Origin: Procambarus clarkii
Lineage: Eukaryota > Arthropoda > Malacostraca > Decapoda > Cambaridae
Assembly: GCF_040958095.1 (NCBI RefSeq)
Contig: NC_091219.1
Location: 31,411,652 to 31,475,651, forward strand
Length of the DNA stretch: 64,000 nt
Direction: 5' to 3'
The position numbers and the translations under genes are program-made. Shown here in pieces: positions 32,480 to 43,219 of the stretch. Position 1 is the first letter of the stretch, and every line of letters begins with the position of its first letter. Under the pieces are notes generated by a model. It saw only the letters and a list, made by a program, of their open reading frames with translations. It was not told the origin of the DNA and made no database searches.

Positions 32480-34490
32480 AGAGCTGTCTTTGTAACTATC
32501 AAAATGCATATATCTTTGCTTTCACTTCAGTTATATTTATGACAAGGGATTTAAAATTTGCCTATATTTCTGCTTCTCTGATGACATTAAAAACTTTCGT
32601 TTATTACAGTATCTACATAAAATTAACATTTATCTTCATTAGGTTGTAGTTCTCATCAATAGGGAGAGCGTCGGTAAAAAAAAAAATGTTTAAATATAAA
32701 TATCTTTCCTCTCAATAATATGCCCGAAACGCTATGCGTACTAGTGGCTTTAGGTATTGTATGTACTAGCTCTATCTATAAATCCAATATTATGTTTGTA
32801 AATCGACTATTTATGTACTTTCCTGAATAAAATGAACTTTACTAATATCTAATCTCTGTGACTAAAACGTAAGAACGACTTTATCTATGCCTTTTTGATA
32901 ACATATACAATTATAAGCTTTATTAGTGAATCTCTATTAATTAAACAATATATCAGAGAGTGTGTAAGGTTCGGTGTTCCATGTGCGAAGAGACATGGGA
33001 GATTTTACATCAGTACAGTAAATGTTTTAAGTAGCGAACGCATACTAACGAATAACGATTAGTATAGACCAACACTATTGTTCTATGAAGTCGATTTAAC
33101 TTCCAGACATGTATTTTTCAATAAGTCTTAAATATTTTCTGGCTAGCTATGTTAGATATTATTAGAAATACGTATTCTACTTGTTAATATAATAAACTAA
33201 ATTTGCGATCATTTAAGGAGAGAAGTGCGACGACTGGATCACTGTGTACAGAAGGTTGATATGCCAACAAACACTTTCCAGACAACAATATATCTTGGAT
33301 AAGTCGCTCCACAACATTGACACCTGGACCGTTGATTTCCTATGAGGCCACATATTTACTTATTTCATAATGGAAGTATATTATTTTATAGTAAATATAT
33401 GTTTTCTCGTGTTCTGCATTAAGCACCAACATTATAGTGAATAAATATACCATATTTCTTCATTATTTAAGTAATGCTAGGAGGCTTTGAGTAGCTTTGG
33501 GTCATTAGGTGAACAGAATCTCCAATAGATGGGGCGAGAGTCGCGCTATCTCTCGCCCGAGCGAGAGTCGAAACTTATTTTAGAATTGATATATCTTTGT
33601 CCTCCAACAAGATATATTTCCTTTGGTGCACTCACAATAACGAGCATATCTCTGTCTTTCTGAAGGCATATAATATTTTAGGCTTTATAAGCGTATCTTT
33701 TTTATTTACACACTATATTGGCAAGTGCGTAGGCTTCTGCATTCCATGACCGACAAGCTATATGAATGCTACTATAAAAACGTCTGTATCTTCACTTGAG
33801 CTTTATATATGTCTATGTTAAAGTATTTAAAATTAAGCTTATATTTCTATCTTTCTTGAGACATATAAAACATATGTGTTTATTAATGAATTTACGTGAA
33901 ATAAGCATTGTTCTGAGAGAGAGTTGCTCTGTCGATCAGTCTGTGCGGGGTCGGAGCTCGGCGATTATTAAAACACATGTATCTTCATTAGAACTTTATA
34001 TATATCTATGGTAAAGTATTTAAAATGAAGCTTATATTTCTATCTTTCTCAACACATATAAAAACATTTGCGTTTATTAACGAATTTACGTGAAATAAGC
34101 ATTGTTCTGAGAGAGTTACTCCGTTGCTCGATCTGTGCGGGATCGGAGCTCGCCGATTAGAAAAATACACGTATCTTCGCTTTAAATACAAATATGCCCA
34201 TGGTAAGGTATTTAAAATGAAGATTATGTTTCTATCTTTCTTGAGACGTATAAAAATCTTACGTTTATTAACGATTCTGCGTGAAATAAGCATTGTTCTG
34301 AGATGAATATTGCGGATTTCCGGCTCTACAACCGATGAAAAATGCAACTTTTATACAACTACAAATATCTTTAGTTTTACTTTAAATTTTGTCCTGAAAG
34401 AGTTTTCATATATAGATCCAGTTTCTGCCGTTCTTCTGACATAAAAAGACCTTTGGTTTAATAAGTTATTAAGATGTTTTCAACAATATT
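32480..34490 (+). repeat. Diverged satellite-like tandem units, about 150-240 bp
   Basis: A pattern of tatatctttg, a ttctatctttctt-like phrase, catataaaa, tttattaacgaatt and gaaataagcattgttctgag recurs. The closest copies lie at 33785-33975, 33976-34165 and 34166-34315, with weaker ones near 32500, 32870, 33590 and 34350. Small frames on both strands echo the repeat (for example VFKIKLIFLSFLRHIK) but vary like non-coding DNA. A LINE 3' end interrupts the series at 32719. Confidence 0.55.
32719..32835 (+). mobile_element. LINE 3'-end fragment
   Basis: It starts atgcccgaaacgctatgcg, continues gtggctttaggtattgtatg, and ends in gaataaaatgaa. It is the same family as 219-365 and 1480-2062, with a different tail. 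Confidence 0.7.
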
Positions 34491-34593
34491 ACTAGGGCGT
34501 TCACCGATTCTAACATGGGCGACCCTTTTGGAAACGCAACACATGGGTTGACCTGATTGATATATGGGTCAGATTCCATTAAGGTTCGGAACA

Positions 34594-34740
34594 TAGTTAT
34601 TTATTTATTTATTTATTTATGCATATACAAGAATGTACATAAGGAATGTGAGGATACAAATATGGTAATTACAGTCTTGTAAAGCCACTAGCACGCGCAG
34701 CGTTTCGGGCAGATATACACAGAATTATTACAATGCAATT
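34594..34740 (-). mobile_element. LINE 3' end with (ATAA)n tail
   Basis: On the minus strand it reads CTGCCCGAAACGCTGCGCG, GTGGCTTTACAAGACTG and finally repeated ATAA (plus-strand ttattt run at about 34598-34620). This subfamily is closer to the SINE tail at 35055 than the LINE at 1480 is. Confidence 0.7.
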
Positions 34741-34848
34741 TTACAAGGAACCAAAGGCCAATTTACATGGAGTGTTCACCATTGAGCCGGAACAGTTACA
34801 AGTGCTAGAAGATGAGGTACTTCTAGATGAGAGACAACAAAAATATTA

Positions 34849-35126
34849 GTCTCCGTGGTGTAGTGGTAAGACACTCGCCTGGCGTTCCGCGAGCGCTATG
34901 TCATGGGTTCGTATCCGGCCGGGGAGGATTTACTGGGCGCAATTCCTTAACTGTAGCCTCTGTTTAACGCAACAGTAAAATGTGTACTTGGATGAAAAAA
35001 CGATTCTTCGCGGCAGGGGATCGTATTCCAGGGACCATAGGATTAAGGACTTGCCCGAAACTCTACGCGTACTAGTGGCTGTACAAGAATGTAACAACTC
35101 TTGTATATATCTCAAAAAAAAAAAAA
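34849..35126 (+). mobile_element. tRNA-derived SINE type 1 with LINE-like tail
   Basis: The head (34849-34925) looks like a tRNA gene, with A box tggtgtagtgg at 34856-34866 and B box ggttcgtatcc at 34906-34916, spaced as in RNA polymerase III promoters. The body is about 130 bp. The tail has tgcccgaaactctacgcgta and gtggctgtacaagaatgtaa, the 3' end of the LINE family at 34594 and 1480, then poly-A at 35114-35126. The head does not close into a full acceptor stem, so it is a SINE rather than a tRNA gene. Confidence 0.8.
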
Positions 35127-35149
35127 AGTAACAGCAGAGAAAGCAATGA

Positions 35150-35458
35150 GACACCTAGCATCACTAGATGAAACTAAAGCTATTGGACCAGACAGTAGCA
35201 TCCACTAGAATGTACATTAAGCTACATGGGAAAATTACTCGAAAGAATGAGCAGCTCCCATCTCAAAACGCACGTAAGGAAACTTGAGAAGGTACAGAGG
35301 TTTCCAACGAGGATCGCCCCAGAACTACGAGAGATGACGTATGAAGAAAGATAAAGAACTGGACCTATCGTCGCTAGAAAAGAGGAGACATGATGTACAA
35401 AACAGCTGGATTGATAGACTGAAGGAAAAATAACGTTCAGAATGAATACCAATAGAGC
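35150..35458 (+). pseudogene. LINE RT C-terminal fragment
   Basis: The stretch reads, in frames broken more than once, LEKVQRFPTRIAPELREMTY and EER, like LEKVQRFATRLVPELRGMSY at 61480-61923. Its 3' continuation (RARGHGWKLEKQMSRRDVRK) lies inside the inverted-duplication arm to the right. Confidence 0.65.
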
Positions 35459-36402
35459 AAGAGGGCATGGCTGGAAGCTTGAGAAACAGATGAGCCGCAG
35501 AGATGTTAGAAAGTTTCTTTAAGCATAAGAGTAGTAGGGAAAATTCTATGAACTAAATGATCATTTCACAAAAGCAAACTACATTCATGACTTCAAAAGT
35601 AGAAATATAAGAAATAGGCCAGGAATCATTGTAATAGACAACCGGCAGCTGGAAAGGCTTGGTCTAAAAGCTCAAGCTCCATCTTTCAGGTAAAGAACTA
35701 ACTCACTCTCTCTTTAAAAATTGCTCAATAACAATGGCATTAAAAGCACCCAGATACTCTGCCAGCGCCACGGGCATTCTCTCTGATCTTTATTATTCAC
35801 AAACAAAACATATCAACAGCCGAGTATCCGATTTCCCGCTCATTTTTTGCCGGGAAATACAGGTGGCGCCGCCCATGGAGGACCGAACAACTAGGCTGCT
35901 CCACAAGGGCTCATTCCAGGAATCTCTGATCCTTCTTCCCTGGTCCCATTTCCCCTCCCCCTAATCCCCTACAACCCTTCCCTTCTCGAATCCCCCAACC
36001 CACAATCCAACTCTACAAACCTCCCTCTAACCTCTTATAATCACGTCTGCATTCATCATCACTATATAGTAGAGAGGAAGCATTGAATTAGTTGGTCGGG
36101 TACACGCTCCATGTCTGATTCTTTTTCTCCCCTCCCCCCCCTCTCCCCCCCTCCATGCGCTCGAGGTACCTGTACCTAGCTCATCTGTAGTGGTCGTGGG
36201 CTCTGTGGCTCTGTAATGGTCGTGGGCTCTGTGGCTCTGTAATGGTCGTGGGCTCTGTGGCTCTGTAATGGTCGTGGGCTCTGTGGCTCTGTAATTTTCG
36301 TGGGCTCTGTGGCTCTGTAATGGTCGTGGGCTCTGTGGCTCTGTAATGGTCGTGGGCTCTGTAGCTCTGTAGTGGTTCTGGGCTCTGTAGTGGTCGTGGG
36401 CA
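35459..36402 (+). repeat. Inverted duplication, left arm
   Basis: From aagagggcatgg onward the sequence matches the reverse complement of 38354-39500 closely, including a 76-codon frame with only a few differences (35734-35964 against 38837-39067 minus). The arm holds a LINE RT C-terminus remnant, unique-looking sequence and an array of a 26-bp repeat (about 36181-36400). It lacks the 107-bp insertion and long (GA)n of the right arm. Confidence 0.85.
36181..36402. repeat. 26-bp minisatellite, left arm
   Basis: About eight copies of a unit containing gtaatggtcgtgggctctgt and ggctct. One unit reads ttttcgtgg, as does one unit of the right arm, so the variant predates the inverted duplication. 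Confidence 0.85.
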
Positions 36403-38353
36403 CGATGGCTCTGTGGTCTATATACAAATATAGAAAACAAGACAACCAATGTGAAGCAATATGTTTCTCAAACTCACAGTGAATATAATTCCGTGGGAGT
36501 TAGGTAACTGTTGTGGGCTGCATCCGGGGAAAGGTCAGTAGTTCGACTTAAAGTGGGGGAGGGGAAACATCTATACAAGCTTAATTACAGACTCCCTGTC
36601 CCTAACAACGGGAATTATTATCAATTTATATAAGTTCACCTAATTCGCGAAAAGCTTTCATTAGCCGAAGCAGTACCGAGTGAGACGAGATTATAGGTTC
36701 GGGCAGCCACTAAATAAGGCAAGGAGGGGCACAAAAAACAAGGGCAGGTGCCGCGTAAAGCTTGGGCTGGAAAAATCAAAATGGTCGGCTGGAAAGAATG
36801 GCTAGGCTGCAGGTGCCCTGGAAGGCGTCGACCAGCTGGCGTCAACACCGCCGTCGTCGACAACATTATCCCACATATATATCTCTTACTCCGATAAGAA
36901 CGACGTAATTCCTAAAGCCCTTCTTAGTGCCAACTTTTTTTACACGTGTCAAAAAATCCAAATTTGAGTAGTTTATAGTGAATATAATGTGGAGAGAGAG
37001 CGAAAGATCGTCATTATGACTCAAAATCTGCTGAGACTAGCCTCATCGTCCTGGAGCCCTCAAAGGCAGCACGTGGTAGCTCCGGTAACGGTGTTTTTTC
37101 TTGTGTTTTTTGCCTTTTTACCTTCGTGGCGACCAGGTGACTGGTGACTCCAGATCCCCCGGGCTCTAGGATTACCTCCACCACTGCTAAGAGAAATCCG
37201 AGGATGCTAGAATGTTTTTTTTATGGTTATGCGAGTGTTGGGCTGACTTTTCGGGTCACTAGCGTCGGGTTTAATCAGTATTCGTTCTCGGGAACGAACG
37301 TCCAAGCTTAATTGTTAATAAACTGCTGTTGTGTTTTTTATTAATATAGAGCAGGTTGTTAATAGTACATGCGTGTGCATAAGTGCATTGGGACGTTGTT
37401 TACCCCACAATGACATGGGTGGATATCTGTTCCAGAAGATACTAAGATCTATATGTTAATTCTCTCTCTCTCTCGCTCATATTAAGTTAAATTTATGTCA
37501 TTTAATGGATATATCCAGTAAGTGTCAGGAATAAATAAATAAGCCCTAATTAGTTCATTTAAGTCCTCGTGGAAAGAAACCTCGTGCATGCGGTTACCCA
37601 TCCAGTTACTACCCACACACACACACTCAGCTGTTCTTAACCTGCCCGAGCCACAGACTCAGCAACAAGCCCATGATCCACACAGCCGTAAATGACTCAT
37701 ATTGTGTAACATCTATGTGAACAAGACATAAGTCATATAATTACCTGGTTGATGGGGTTGATGGGGTTCTGGGAGTTCTTCTACTCCCCAAGCCCGGCCC
37801 GGGGCCAGGCTCGACTTGTGAGAGTTTGGTCCGCCAGGCTGTTGCTTGGAGCGGCTCGCAGGCCCACATACCCACCACAGTCCGGTTGGTCCGGCACTCC
37901 TTGGAGGAATAAATTGTTTGAACGTTGTGTAAATTTGGGAAATTTGAAATTAATTTGAATTTGAAATTTGGAATAACGGAAATAACGGAATGAATGTAGG
38001 CTTAACGGCCCGAAATTTAAAATAAAAACTAACGATTCCTTCATCGCCAACTTTATTTGTTTTTGTTTTTATTTAACCCCGTCCCCCCCCCCCCACCCCA
38101 CCTCTTCAACCCCGTAATTCACAGACCCCATTATAGATTCCCAATGTCGGGGTCCAGAAAGCCTGTTAGGCTTATCGAAGTCGCCGAAGGCCGACGACGT
38201 ACCTTCCCCCCCCCCAGGATGCAACCCACAACAGTCTCCTGTCTCCCGGGTAATTGTTTACTCTTGGGTGAACAGAGGCATAAGGTGCAAGGAAACATGC
38301 TAACAATTTTTTTCTGTCTTTTAATGTAAAGGTGTTGATTGACACCCGCGAGT
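36403..38353. other. Spacer between inverted arms
   Basis: About 1.95 kb without a recognised gene. It contains short poly-C runs near 38084 and 38208 and the LINE C-terminus fragment at 37755-37935. Minus-strand frames such as 36636-36866 show no known domain. Confidence 0.5.
37755..37935 (-). pseudogene. C-terminal ORF2 fragment of a sister of LINE family A
   Basis: The minus strand reads VPDQPDCGGYVGLRAAPSNS and LADQTLTSRAWPRAGLGE, aligned with the family A ORF2 end IPDQPGCDSYVRLRAAASNS and LVDQSSNQEAW. It is a separate subfamily because its last residues and 3' end (tcaaccccatcaac on the minus strand) differ. A second copy lies at 59015-59345. Confidence 0.65.
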
Positions 38354-38362
38354 GGGCACTAC

Positions 38363-38618
38363 AGAGCCCACGACCACTACAGAGCCACAGAGCCCACGAC
38401 CACTACAGAGCCACAGAGCCCACGACCACTACAGAGCCACAGAGCCCACGAAAATTACAGAGCCACAGAGCCCACGACCACTACAGAGCCACAGAGCCCA
38501 CGACCACTACAGAGCCACAGAGCCCACGACCACTACAGAGCCACAGAGCCCACGACCACTACAGAGCCACAGAGCCCACGACCACTACAGAGCCACAGAG
38601 CCCACGACCACTACAGAT
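38363..38618. repeat. 26-bp minisatellite, right arm
   Basis: About ten copies of a unit containing cacagagcccacgaccacta; one unit has aaaatta in place of accacta. Since 26 is not a multiple of three, every frame cycles through the same residues (QSPRPLQSHRAHDHYRATEP), giving spurious frames. Confidence 0.9.
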
Positions 38619-39085
38619 GAGCTAGGTACAGGTACCTCGAGCGCATGGAGGGGGGGAGAGGCGGGGGAGGGGAGAAAAAGAATCAGACATGGAGCGTGTA
38701 CCCGACCAACTAATTCAATGCTTCCTCTCTACTATATAGTGATGATGAATGCAGACGTGATTATAAGAGGTTAGAGGGAGGTTTGTAGAGTTGGATTGTG
38801 GGTTGGGGGATTCGAGAAGGGAAGGGTTGTAGGGGATTAGGGGGAGGGGAAATGGGACCAGGGAAGAAGGATCAGAGATTCCTGGAATGAGCCCTTGTGG
38901 AGCAGCCTAGTTGTTCGGTCCTCCATGGGCGGCGCCACCTGTATTTCCCGGCAAAAAATGAGCGGGAAATCGGATACTCGGCTGCTGATATGTTTTGTTT
39001 GTGAATAATAAAGATCAGGGAGAATGCCCGTGGCGCTGGCAGAGTATCTGGGTGCTTTTAATGCCATTGTTATTGAGCAATTTTT

Positions 39086-39143
<58 letters not shown>

Positions 39144-39184
39144 TTAGTTCTTTACCTGAAGAATCGAGCTTTAGCTTTTAGACC

Positions 39185-39291
39185 TAAGATGATGACCAGA
39201 CTACACACTAGAATGTGAAGGGACGACGACGTTTCGGTCCGTCCTGGACCATTTTCAAGTCGATTGTGATCAACAATCGATCGAGACTAAA
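39185..39291 (+). mobile_element. Repeat R, 107-bp insertion with 6-bp target duplication
   Basis: The left arm shows the empty site agcttttagaccaagcc. Here tagacc occurs at 39179-39184 and 39292-39297 around the 107-bp insert, which holds gaccagactacacactagaa, gacgacgacgtttcggtcc and ccattttcaagtcgattgtg. Related copies lie at 17355-17435 and 45893-45975. No coding capacity or RNA polymerase III box was recognised. Class unknown. Confidence 0.8.
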
Positions 39292-39500
39292 TAGACCAAG
39301 CCTTTCCAGCTGCCGGTTGTCTATTGCAATGATTCCTGATCTATTTCTTATATTTCTACTTTTGAAATCATGAATGTAGTTTTGTTCTACGAAATGATCA
39401 TTTAGTTCATAGAATTTTCCCTACTACTCTTATGCTTAAAGAAACTTTTCTAACATCTCTGCGGCTCATCTGTTTCTCAAGCTTCCATCCATGCCCTCTT

Positions 39501-41100
39501 AATTGAGCGTTAAGTTTGCAGATTTCAAGACTGTCAACAACTGACGTAAACTGGCTATATGTTCCGGCCAACCATTATCATACAGCACAATATCATCCAG
39601 GTATACCCGAACAATTGGGAACATTTGCCAACAAAGAACTCATTAACCTCTGGAACGTCGAGGGGGCATTGCGCAGTCCGAACGGTAAGACCTGGTACTG
39701 GAAGCCACCATCGGGTGTTACAAACGCTGTTAGTTCCTTGGCGTGTTCAGCGAGTTATTTGATAGTATCCTCTCGAGAGGTCGAACTTAAAACACATATA
39801 TGGCATTTCCGCTCTCGTTGATACAGTCCCCCAGAAGTGGTAAGGGGTTGGCAACCACTATGGTCACCTTGTTGAGATGGCGGTAGTCGGTTTATAATCT
39901 CAAGGAGCCGTGTGGATTAGGGACCAAAAGACAGGGGGAGCACAAAGAGCCCTGAACCGGACGGATAAGGCCGTGCTGGAGCATGAAGTTGACCTCCTGT
40001 CGTACAATGGCCCTCTTCTCCGGACTCATCCCGTAAGGTTGAAGGCGTGTGGGGGTGTAGTCAGCCAGCCTCACATCATGGTCGATGGCATCGGTCTGTG
40101 TCGGGACCTCCTCAAAGAGACTGGAGAACACGACAAGTAGCGACTGCACCGCTTCACGCTGGAACATCTGCAAATGGGACAACCTCTCCTCCACAGCACT
40201 CACAGAGGTAAAATGATTCAGAGTAGGATAAGCTGTGTCCCCCACAACAATTATCCCTTCCCTCACTGGAAAAGGAAGTATTGGTTAGCGCAACTAGTAG
40301 CAACAAACTAGCAACTAGCCCAAGGAACCTCTTCAGCCGGTCCAAGTGCACAAGCATCACCTAGTTCCGTTTATCCTTGTGCCTGACTTTGTACGTGAGG
40401 TTCCCAACCTGTTCTGTCACTATACAGGGGCCTTCGTACTTGTGGGACATAGTGTTTCTCAATCGAGGTTTTTACACGAAGACATAGTCACCTGGATCAA
40501 ATACCCTCAACTGGGCTTTAGACTCGTGTCGCTCCTTCATGGTAGCGTGGACCTTCTTTAGATGTTTGTAAAGCAGCAGCGTGATTGTCACAGAGTCTCT
40601 GGGGGTGTTGGACAACATAATCTGAGCCTCCGGACAACCTTGAGGTTACCTTGAGGTGCTTCCGGGGCTTAGCGTCCCCGCGGCCCGGTCGTCGACCAGG
40701 CCTCCTGGTTGCTGTGGTTGCAATGTCACATTATCTAACAGTTTCTCCTGTAACATTTGTAAGGGACGACGGACCTTATGATTAAAGACTTAACTCAAAA
40801 GGTGAACAGCTCAGTGAACTTTGTAGCGCTCTAGTTCAAGTTCTCTCATAGCTGCACTGTCTGCTTGACTGGGTGTTGCTAACCCTGTATCACTTGACAA
40901 GAGTTCCTGCTCTACACAATGTTGTCAAATTTCATTGACCGGCTGCCATTTTTGTCTACCTGCGGTCAAATCTAGACCAAACTCATTACCTAGCAACACT
41001 AAATTATTTGTTGTGAGTCTTTTAATGTTCCCCCATTGAGGGGTTACAAGCCAGTTCTTGCAGTCTGGCCTCCATGATAAGTCATTTATTCTTTTAAATA
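39501..41100 (-). mobile_element. Ty3/gypsy-like retrotransposon fossil
   Basis: Old, fragmentary and broken several times. Parts recognised on the minus strand are a possible protease/gag-side stretch (about 41100-40720), an integrase C-terminal GPY-like region ending VHLDRLKRF (about 40600-40330), then the N-terminal part of a reverse transcriptase (about 40266-39510, with LIRPVQGSLCSPCLLVPNPH). Integrase upstream of RT is not the usual gypsy order; it may reflect a Gmr1-like lineage or rearrangement. No LTRs were found. A short LINE tail is inserted at 40638-40716, and the fossil is cut at 39500 by the inverted-duplication arm. Confidence 0.65.
40638..40716 (-). mobile_element. LINE family A 3'-tail insertion (about 78 bp)
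   Basis: The plus strand reads ccttgaggttaccttgaggt, gcttccggggcttagcgtcc and caggcctcctggttgctg, matching the last bases of the LINE at 4366. It is an extreme 5' truncation lying within the gypsy fossil. Confidence 0.8.
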
Positions 41101-41477
41101 AAAGAGACAAATACATTTAAAATATGAATAAATTAACACTGGCCCTGCTAAGCAAGGACGACACTTACCGTAATCGTGAAGACGACTCCAGTTTGAAAAT
41201 CCTCTGAAAGCTGAACTGGCTCCTAGGCTACGCCACACTACCTTGTACATAGGAAGGTGAAGGTCACTTTCCTTCATATATGGCTGGGTAGTAACTTCGG
41301 CTGATTGCATGCTTCGGCTGCGGTCATTTTCATAGTTCCTAGCGCTGTTGAAGCTATTCTGGTTTCCTTGTGTCCTCTGTATTATTGTCATTCCCTTCCG
41401 ATCCTTGTTTTAGCTTCTCAGTATTGTTTATTGACTCGTGGGTTATTATATTCCCTCAAACCTTCTTACTTTATTGA

Positions 41478-41549
41478 GAGGCGGGACCAAAGAGCCAGAG
41501 CTCAACCCCCGCAAACACAACTAGGTGAGTTCACACACACACACACACT
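41478..41549 (+). mobile_element. LINE family B 3' end with (CA)n tail
   Basis: It reads gagaggcgggaccaaagagc, cagagctcaacccccgcaaa and aactaggtgagttc, then (CA)n at about 41533-41549. The microsatellite starts exactly at the element end. Confidence 0.75.
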
Positions 41550-42159
41550 AATGCTGGGGTAAATTCTTCATTCTATACTTTGCATCTAAATGCCATTATC
41601 TGGCACCGTCTGCGTCTTAATGTCAGTGTCTGGTGTCGCTAAATGCCACTACCTGTTGCCACCTGGCTCAGTCTGCCACCATCTGTGACAGGTGAGACCC
41701 CCAGGCACCAAGGGCCCCCTTCCCTCCACCCATTGCAGGTAAATTTATCCTCAGTTGACATGCCTGAGAGAAGGACAAGACTTAAAGAAAAAGATCTTTT
41801 AAAAATAATACAGCTGTTATCAAGAATGACGAGCGAGTGACTGACTTTCGCGCGCGCAAACACAAAGAACTAAATAGCTCGATTCTGCAGACGCAAAAAT
41901 AGTAAATACACGCGTCATTCATTCCTTTTCCGCATCGTATATATATAACACACACTCCCAACAACCACCACGTCCCCTTTCATCCTCCTGGCCAGTTACC
42001 ACACTAGCCCTCTACTCCAGGCTCTCTCCTCCAACCAATCCTCCAACCCTTTCCATACTTTCCACACCTGATACAATCTAGAATCCCCCCCCCACAGGCT
42101 GGGAGCTGCCAATGTAGAAAACAAAGTATCAATGAAGAGCCTATCAATCTGACAAACAA
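41550..42159. other. Non-coding stretch
   Basis: No gene recognised. It includes short duplicated phrases (atgccattatctggcacc, atgccactacctgttgcc) near 41591 and 41642, and a C run near 42088. Confidence 0.45.
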
Positions 42160-42500
42160 ATGCTGATGGACTATCATACAAAGCAGATGAACTGAAAGAA
42201 ATGACTGATGAAAGAAATCCTGGTGTAATAGCAATAGTACAAACTAAACTAACTTAAATGAGCACTAATGCAAAACCAGACACTACCAGACAGTAAAAAG
42301 GAAATGAAGGTAGATTTTTAGGGGGAAGTGACAGTATTGGTCAAAAGAGATACGAGGTTTGAAGAGATAAATTTTGAGGATGGTGCCACTAACGCTAATT
42401 ATGCAGCACGTATCATTTCAGTGAAAGGAAAATGTTCAGTTCTGTATGTGCAGACAGATGTGCCAGATGGTGCTTCATGAAGCTGAGCCTTTTCACGTAT
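42160..42500 (+). pseudogene. LINE endonuclease fragment
   Basis: Frames read ERNPGVIAIVQTKLT, then VLVKRDTRFEEINFEDGATN and YAARIISVKGKCSVLYVQTD, like the LTET...GGVAIYVK...-type middle of APE endonucleases. It is broken at least twice and may belong to the same element as 43220-44510, with the centre lost. Confidence 0.45.
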
Positions 42501-42792
42501 CATTTACACTTGTTTTAAGGCCACTATAGATGTACGCTAAATAGGTACACGACCAAGAAGCTAATGAAGCAGATCGTCGAGGACGCCGATGGTAGTGTGC
42601 CAAGGGATGTTGAACCACTTTAATATAGCTAATAACATCACATTGCAAAATCCCTTATCGTGAAGGGATAAGGCTCCGATAAGAAGGGGGATTTCTTGGC
42701 CCCTTCTGACATTGCAGAAGTGCAATAGGAGGAAGAACGTAGGGAGTAGGCAGTCCAGAAAATGACAGATGACTAAAAAGGGAGACGCCAAG

Positions 42793-42794
<2 letters not shown>

Positions 42795-42878
<84 letters not shown>
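42795..42878. repeat. (GT)n microsatellite
   Basis: About 42 uninterrupted dinucleotides. Frames of alternating Cys-Val or Thr-His across it are artefacts. Confidence 0.98.
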
Positions 42879-42881
<3 letters not shown>

Positions 42882-43219
42882 AAACGCCACAACCCCCACT
42901 AAACATGTTCTGCCACCTCTTTATCTCTCACTGACCTCTACTCAAGTTAGGAGTGAGGTGTTCTGCGACAATCCATAACCGCTTTCTAACTAGGTGATGC
43001 TGCATGGGCTAACTAAACTGATCTTCAGTGGCCTATAACAATATCAGTATCTTATCATGAGGATAGATTCTAAAATGAATTCAACAGAACAAAATCAACG
43101 TCTGAAGGAGACAGCAAAAAAGACTTTCTTGAATATAATGAGAGCAATCTCCCCCCCCCCCCCGCCGTCTAAGAGCGGGAACACAAGAGGTATTAAGAAG
43201 GTTTTGCATACACGCCGTT

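Larger units (their letters stand above)
38354..39500 (-). repeat. Inverted duplication, right arm
   Basis: Reverse complement of 35459-36402. It is longer because its 26-bp array has about ten units, the (GA)n at 39091-39137 has expanded from a few repeats in the left arm, and a 107-bp element sits at 39185-39291. The outer edge at 39500 is also the edge of the gypsy fossil. Confidence 0.85.

Noticed and set aside
34849-34925. Functional tRNA gene
   Set aside because: A and B boxes are present but the acceptor stem does not pair and a SINE body and LINE tail follow.
36636-36866. 76-codon minus-strand frame in the inverted-duplication spacer
   Set aside because: No recognised domain; composition is unremarkable and there is no gene context.
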